Of a DNA stretch of 9,193 bases, positions 6,217-9,193 are shown piece after piece. Position numbers and translations under genes: made by a program. Position 1 is the stretch's first letter. The number at the start of each line of letters is the position of its first letter. Below the pieces are notes generated by a model. The model had not been told where the DNA came from and did no database searches. It saw nothing but the letters and a program-made list of their open reading frames with translations. The stretch is from an uncultured Lachnospiraceae bacterium (lineage in GTDB: Bacteria; Bacillota; Clostridia; Lachnospirales; Lachnospiraceae). The stretch covers positions 1 to 9,193 of the forward strand of contig CAJUHQ010000142.1 of NCBI GenBank assembly GCA_910586095.1, in the 5' to 3' direction.

Positions 6217-6366
6217 AATCTTTCGTAAGATTGCGTATTTAGCAGAAATCCCGTCCCTGGAATTTCTGCTAAATGCTTATTGGTGACGTGTCCCCAACCC
6301 CCCAAGATCATTGCTGTTGGCAATGACTGTGCGGACACAAAGAAAATTGTCTCTTTAGACAATTTT
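6217..6366. other. Cluster of strong hairpins in non-coding DNA
   Basis: Four inverted repeats follow one another. 6217-6232 has a 6-bp stem AATCTT/AAGATT. 6237-6274 has a perfect 13-bp stem (ATTTAGCAGAAAT and its complement) with a 12-nt loop. 6288-6338 is closed by GTGTCC/GGACAC and holds a perfect 7-bp inner hairpin at 6308-6326 (TCATTGC/GCAATGA). 6343-6366 has a perfect 10-bp stem AAAATTGTCT/AGACAATTTT with a CTTT loop, and is terminator-like in both directions. The density is far above that of the other spacers here. It could be a structured RNA, a recombination or transposon-end structure, or a stack of terminators. I do not recognise a known RNA family. Confidence 0.6.
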
Positions 6367-6462
6367 GTGAGCAAATATTGTGTAGAAAATAATAGCACTT
6401 TAGATCCTCATATCGATCTTGATATATTTATGGCATTTACCACAGAAAATTTGTTATAAAAA

Positions 6463-6478
6463 TGTATTGATAAATACA
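6463..6478. promoter_or_regulatory. Palindrome overlapping the rhomboid promoter
   Basis: TGTATT-GATA-AATACA has 6-bp arms and covers the predicted -35 element of the rhomboid operon. Its place fits a repressor operator, but no cognate regulator can be named. Confidence 0.35.
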
Positions 6479-6495
6479 ACAAGGACCGATAAAAT
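6467..6495 (+). promoter_or_regulatory. Predicted promoter of the rhomboid-flavodoxin operon
   Basis: TTGATA (6467-6472) and TAAAAT (6490-6495) are 17 bp apart and each differs from the sigma-A consensus at one base. They lie about 70 bp before the rhomboid start codon. They are the best match in the spacer for the rightward genes. Confidence 0.5.
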
Positions 6496-6563
6496 AGATA
6501 TATTGAGATAATAGCCTACTGCTCTGTCACGAAAAAGCAAAACCCTACAAGGAGAACAAATAG

Positions 6564-7181
6564 GTGGATGAAGAAAAACTATCCAACTGGAACAAAAATC
6601 GTATTACGATACTTCTGTTAGCCTTAAATATCACTGGCTATCTTTTATGTATACAAATGGGAGGAATCGTGTATTCTGTTGGTAGTATGGATGCAGAACA
6701 TGTTCTTATTGACCATCAATATTACAGGATGCTTTCTGCAATGTTTTTACATGCTGATATTGAACATATTGTTAGTAACATGATTTTTCTAGTCGGCTTA
6801 GGTCAGATGATAGAAGGTACTATAGGACATATCCGTTTCATTGTACTATATCTGCTTTCAGGCTTGTGTGGCAGTGCCTTTTCTATAGCACATGCTATAC
6901 ACTCACAAACTTTGTATCATTCTGTTGGGGCCAGCGGTGCAATATTTGGATTGATTGGAGCACTTTTTGTACTGGTGATAATTCATCATGGAACATTTCA
7001 ACGTATCTCTATAAAAAGAATACTCTTTGCTATTGTGTATATGGTTTATTCTGGATTTAGTGCACAGCAAATTGATAATGCCGCTCATATTGGTGGGCTA
7101 CTCGGTGGTATCATTATCATTGCTGTCATGAATTTCATAAAAGTATTTGTGAAAAGGGAGGGCACTCTTGGTGAAAATTAA
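6564..7181 (+). CDS. Rhomboid-family intramembrane serine protease
   Basis: A 205-residue membrane protein with the rhomboid signature. The nucleophile is S124 in GASGAIFG (122-129), and the base is H175 in AAHIGGLLGG. The HxxxN pair H68/N72 in FLHADIEHIVSNM supplies the oxyanion-hole residues. A tyrosine-arginine segment (YYRMLSAMFLH, 53-63) before it is also typical. About six hydrophobic segments fit the basic bacterial rhomboid core. All catalytic residues are present, so it should cut transmembrane helices of substrate proteins within the membrane; the substrate is unknown. It starts with GTG at 6564, 9 nt after AAGGAG; no ATG lies in frame nearby. Its last codons overlap the start of the next gene by 11 bp, so the two are coupled. 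Confidence 0.93.
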   Translation: MDEEKLSNWNKNRITILLLALNITGYLLCIQMGGIVYSVGSMDAEHVLIDHQYYRMLSAMFLHADIEHIVSNMIFLVGLGQMIEGTIGHIRFIVLYLLSGLCGSAFSIAHAIHSQTLYHSVGASGAIFGLIGALFVLVIIHHGTFQRISIKRILFAIVYMVYSGFSAQQIDNAAHIGGLLGGIIIIAVMNFIKVFVKREGTLGEN

Positions 7182-8160
7182 TATTTATTATGGTGGAAGA
7201 GGATTGATTGGAGATCCCACTTTATATGTACTAAATAAAATACAGGCTGTACTACATGAGCTCAATGTCAATGTTGAACGCTACGATTTGTATGAATTTA
7301 AAAATACAATTATCACATTGCCACAGACACTTAAAGATGTTGATGGTGTAATCCTAGCTACCACAGTAGAATGGTTTGGCATTGGCGGTTATATGCAACA
7401 ATTTCTAGATTCTTGTTGGCTTTATGGCGACAAGGAGAAAATATCAACTATTTATATGTGTCCTGTTGTTATGTCCACCACCTATGGCGAACATGATGCT
7501 ATGATGAGTTTGACAGAGGCATGGGAAATTCTTGGTGGTCGTCCCATCACTGGTATGTATGGATACATCGCAGATGTAAGTGAATTAGAACAAAATACAA
7601 GCTATGCTAGAATTATTGAGAAGCGAACAGAAGATTTGTATCGCTCCATCAATCAAAAAACGCCTGTTTTTCCAAGCAGTAATCAAGCTGTCAAACAAAA
7701 AGTATCCTTTACACAAAGTCTCAATCTGACGCCACAGGAGGCCGAACAGCTCTCTGAGCTTGCAAGTGATGATCTCTATGTCCAAAAACAGAAAGAGGAC
7801 ATCCAAGAACTTTCTAGTATGTTTAAGGATTTAATGGGTGTCAAAGCCCCTGACAACACCTTATTTCTACCAGAACTGCGTGACCATTTTCATCCACAAC
7901 CTGGATTTAGTGCTGTCTATAAATTTAATATTCCAGAAATCACACAACCTCTCATTATAAAGGTTGACCACACAACTATGGAATGTTACTATGGCGACTG
8001 TAATGACTATGATGTAGAGATGCAGCTTCCAACAGAAGTCATGAATGAGATTGTACAGGGACACACCACTTTTCAGAGAGCCTTTATGTCAGGTGATGCC
8101 AAGATGAAAGGTGATTTTAAAACGCTTCGGACTCTAGATTCTTTGTATATATTTGTGTAG
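7171..8160 (+). CDS. Flavodoxin-like (NADPH:FMN reductase-type) protein fused to an SCP2 sterol-carrier domain
   Basis: A 329-residue, apparently soluble protein with two domains. Residues 1-165 look like a flavodoxin/FMN-reductase fold: a beta strand and phosphate-type loop at the N-terminus (KINIYYGGRGLIGD), then DVDGVILATTVEWFGIGGYMQQFLDSCW at about 56-83, the usual second flavin-contact region. A linker of about 70 residues follows. Residues 240-327 resemble the SCP2 lipid-carrier domain, ending with a sheet-forming SGDAKMKGDFKTL motif at 307-319. The likely role is a redox enzyme acting on, or carrying, a hydrophobic ligand; reaction and ligand are unknown. I chose GTG at 7171 because GGGAGGG sits 8 nt upstream; TTG at 7168 in the same frame would be only 5 nt away. 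It overlaps the rhomboid gene by 11 bp. The SCP2 call is weaker than the flavodoxin call. Confidence 0.82.
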   Translation: MKINIYYGGRGLIGDPTLYVLNKIQAVLHELNVNVERYDLYEFKNTIITLPQTLKDVDGVILATTVEWFGIGGYMQQFLDSCWLYGDKEKISTIYMCPVVMSTTYGEHDAMMSLTEAWEILGGRPITGMYGYIADVSELEQNTSYARIIEKRTEDLYRSINQKTPVFPSSNQAVKQKVSFTQSLNLTPQEAEQLSELASDDLYVQKQKEDIQELSSMFKDLMGVKAPDNTLFLPELRDHFHPQPGFSAVYKFNIPEITQPLIIKVDHTTMECYYGDCNDYDVEMQLPTEVMNEIVQGHTTFQRAFMSGDAKMKGDFKTLRTLDSLYIFV

Positions 8161-8302
8161 AGTTAGTGTTAGAAGTATTTCTAACTACTTGCAGTAAAGG
8201 CTGCTTCATGAAAGAAGTACTATGTTTCACGCCGGAAATTTGAGTTGCTGGTTTGCTGCGATATGGGAGTTAATATAAAATTTCACACATCTTGATTGGA
8301 GT

Positions 8303-8318
8303 GCCCGCTAAAGCGGGC
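8303..8318. other. GC-rich hairpin between the two repeat copies
   Basis: GCCCGC-TAAA-GCGGGC is a perfect 6-bp stem with a four-base loop. Neither strand has a T-run after it, so it is not a classic intrinsic terminator, though it could still mark or protect the 3' end of the rhomboid operon transcript. Confidence 0.5.
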
Positions 8319-8347
8319 TGATGGAAGTTAGTGTGAGACGTACTTCT

Positions 8348-8370
8348 AACTGCCTGTGGCAGTTTTCGTT
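8348..8370 (+). terminator. Weak intrinsic terminator after the flavodoxin-SCP2 gene
   Basis: AACTGCC-TGT-GGCAGTT forms a 7-bp stem and is followed by TTCGTTT, an interrupted T-run. It lies about 190 bp after the stop codon, inside the extra segment of repeat copy 2. It is the best candidate terminator for the rhomboid operon. Confidence 0.45.
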
Positions 8371-8463
8371 TGCAGTAAAGACTACTTCATGAAAGAAATA
8401 CTAAGTTTCACATCAAAAATTTAAGATTTTGCAGCGCAGAAACATAGAAGTTACTATAAAAAT

Positions 8464-8498
8464 AACAGATCTGTTGTACAAAATAAGACAGCTTGACA
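8464..8498 (+). promoter_or_regulatory. Possible promoter/operator region of the HIT gene
   Basis: A perfect TTGACA lies at 8493-8498, but the best downstream -10 (TAAATA at 8514-8519, 15-bp spacer) is poor. A perfect 12-bp palindrome, AACAGATCTGTT (8464-8475), lies 17 bp upstream of it and could be an operator. Both are weak calls. Confidence 0.3.
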
Positions 8499-8630
8499 AA
8501 CAATCCGTTTCATTAAATAAATGTTCAATGTATAACAAACATACTATTACAATACAATCGTTTTTATGACTTAACAGACACCGAACTTAATTGATAAACA
8601 TGGATTCTGATTTAAAGAGAGGAAAACAAA

Positions 8631-9041
8631 ATGAGAGAAGAAAATTGTATTTTCTGTAAAATTGCAAATGGGGAAATCCCTTCTAGAACTATCTATGAAG
8701 ATGAAGAATTTCGAGTGATTCTCGACTTAAATCCTGCCACAAAAGGCCATGCACTAATTCTTCCTAAAAACCACTACAAAAATTTATATGAATTATCTGA
8801 TGAAACAGCACAAAAAATTTTACCCCTTGCAAAGAAAATGGGCATGCTCATAACACAGCGTCTTGGCTGTGAAGGACTGAATCTTCTGCAAAATAACAAT
8901 GAAATTGCTGGACAGACAATCTTTCATTTTCATGTACACCTGATTCCAAGATATCAAAACGATCATCAAAATCTAATTATGAATCCACTAGAACTATCTT
9001 CTGCAGAACTCGATGCAGTTCGGGACGAACTTTTACAATAA
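8631..9041 (+). CDS. HIT-family nucleotide hydrolase/transferase (HinT-like)
   Basis: A 136-residue cytoplasmic protein of the histidine-triad family, full length. The triad HFHVHLIPR gives H99, H101 and H103, with H101 the expected nucleophile that forms a nucleotidyl intermediate. The N-terminal CIFCKI (C6, C9) is the metal-binding pair seen in many HIT proteins, and RTIYEDEEFRVILDLNPATKGHALILPK (about 19-46) is the standard nucleotide-pocket region. Relatives cleave adenosine phosphoramidates or dinucleoside polyphosphates; which substrate applies here cannot be told. The ATG at 8631 has an AGAGAGG binding site 8 nt upstream. It stands alone after a 470-bp spacer and seems to be transcribed from its own promoter. 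Confidence 0.95.
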   Translation: MREENCIFCKIANGEIPSRTIYEDEEFRVILDLNPATKGHALILPKNHYKNLYELSDETAQKILPLAKKMGMLITQRLGCEGLNLLQNNNEIAGQTIFHFHVHLIPRYQNDHQNLIMNPLELSSAELDAVRDELLQ

Positions 9042-9051
9042 TGCTTTATCT

Positions 9052-9085
9052 TATTAAAACAAAACATTTTTTTAATATTTTTATC
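9052..9085 (+). terminator. AT-only terminator-like hairpin after the HIT gene
   Basis: TATTAAAA (9052-9059) pairs with TTTTAATA (9070-9077), followed shortly by TTTTT. The stem has no G or C, so it would be weak. It lies 10 bp after the HIT stop codon. Confidence 0.35.
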
Positions 9086-9133
9086 TACTATAATATTTTA
9101 AATCTGCTAATATCTATCACACTAATCCCCCAT

Positions 9134-9148
9134 GCCGTCTTTGGCGGC
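9134..9148. other. Small GC-rich hairpin near the right edge
   Basis: GCCGTC-TTT-GGCGGC forms a 6-bp stem with one G-U pair and a three-base loop. No T-run follows. It stands 12 bp before a stronger terminator-like hairpin. Confidence 0.4.
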
Positions 9149-9160
9149 TCAAATAGAAAT

Positions 9161-9186
9161 GAAAAACGCTGTCTTTTGCGTTTTTC
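9161..9186. terminator. Probable bidirectional intrinsic terminator
   Basis: GAAAAACGC and GCGTTTTTC form a perfect 9-bp stem with an 8-nt loop. The A-run before and T-run after the GC core let it work in either direction. It could end HIT transcripts or those of a leftward gene beyond the window. Confidence 0.55.
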
Positions 9187-9193
9187 CTGTGTG

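Larger units (their letters stand above)
8161..8466. repeat. Diverged tandem duplication, period 165 bp
   Basis: Copy 1 starts at 8161 and copy 2 at 8326; both open with AGTTAGTGT and have CTAACT about 20 bp on. The best-kept block is 8189-8230 against 8370-8411, with 38 of 42 bases the same by eye. The copies stay alignable to a shared TATAAAA (about 8272-8278 and 8455-8461). Copy 2 carries about 17 extra bases forming a hairpin (8348-8364). A GC-rich hairpin (8303-8318) lies between the copies. Each copy holds an 11-codon open frame ending at the same place. It looks like two members of a dispersed intergenic repeat family; that is inference. Confidence 0.75.

Noticed and set aside
6135..6398. 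Leftward 87-codon open frame through the hairpin cluster, GTG start with a GAGGA six bases upstream
   Set aside because: It reads through several perfect inverted repeats and two decamer boxes, shows no domain or usual protein pattern, and its conserved-looking parts are explained by the repeats. A real small protein cannot be fully excluded.
6200..6460. Known structured RNA such as tmRNA, RNase P RNA, SRP RNA, 6S RNA, T-box or a common riboswitch
   Set aside because: None of the conserved sequence marks I know for these families is visible; only generic stems are seen.
8303..8318. GC-rich hairpin as the terminator of the rhomboid operon
   Set aside because: No T-run on either strand after the stem; kept only as a hairpin.

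Overview
The window looks like a piece of a low-GC, spore-forming Clostridia chromosome, probably a gut Lachnospiraceae-type organism. This rests on spmA (a spore-former gene), AAGGAGG-type ribosome binding sites, AT-rich spacers and the style of the proteins. The family assignment is inference; no rRNA or other taxonomic marker is present.

Layout, left to right. (1) 1-195: AT-rich spacer, with a possible leftward gene start running off the left edge. (2) 196-828 (-): spmA, with an intrinsic terminator folded into its last codons. (3) 893-1203 (-): a terminator preceded by a 5'-truncated response-regulator pseudogene. (4) 1233-5744 (-): a five-gene module, transcribed leftward in the order small HTH DNA-binding protein, OmpR-type response regulator, short-loop histidine kinase, then, after a 109-bp gap, ABC ATPase and FtsX-like permease. 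(5) 5745-6563: an 819-bp gap without a convincing gene but full of structure. It holds a mirror-symmetric array of decamer boxes (consensus TTYGGKATAA), a run of strong hairpins, and at its right end a promoter for the next operon. (6) 6564-8160 (+): a rhomboid protease overlapping a flavodoxin-like/SCP2 fusion protein. (7) 8161-8466: a diverged 165-bp-period duplication; each copy holds an 11-codon open frame. (8) 8631-9041 (+): a HIT-family nucleotide hydrolase. (9) 9042-9193: terminator-like hairpins.

How the genes work together. The five-gene module is laid out like a sense-and-export system. Kinase and regulator would respond to a membrane stress or an extracellular compound and switch on the ABC pair. 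The ABC promoter region carries 11-bp-spaced TTGTAGG direct repeats, the usual form of an OmpR-family binding site. The permease seems to have lost its first extracellular domain, and a decayed regulator fragment lies just downstream, so the region has been rearranged.

The best candidate for something undescribed is the box array at 5771-6206. At least eight clear copies of one decamer, plus two weaker ones, are arranged as five boxes per arm about a centre near 5985. The boxes are well conserved and the sequence between them is not. The left arm overlaps the promoter of the HTH gene. It may be an operator platform, a deletion derivative of a transposon with multi-site ends, or a recombination or replication site; the sequence alone does not decide.
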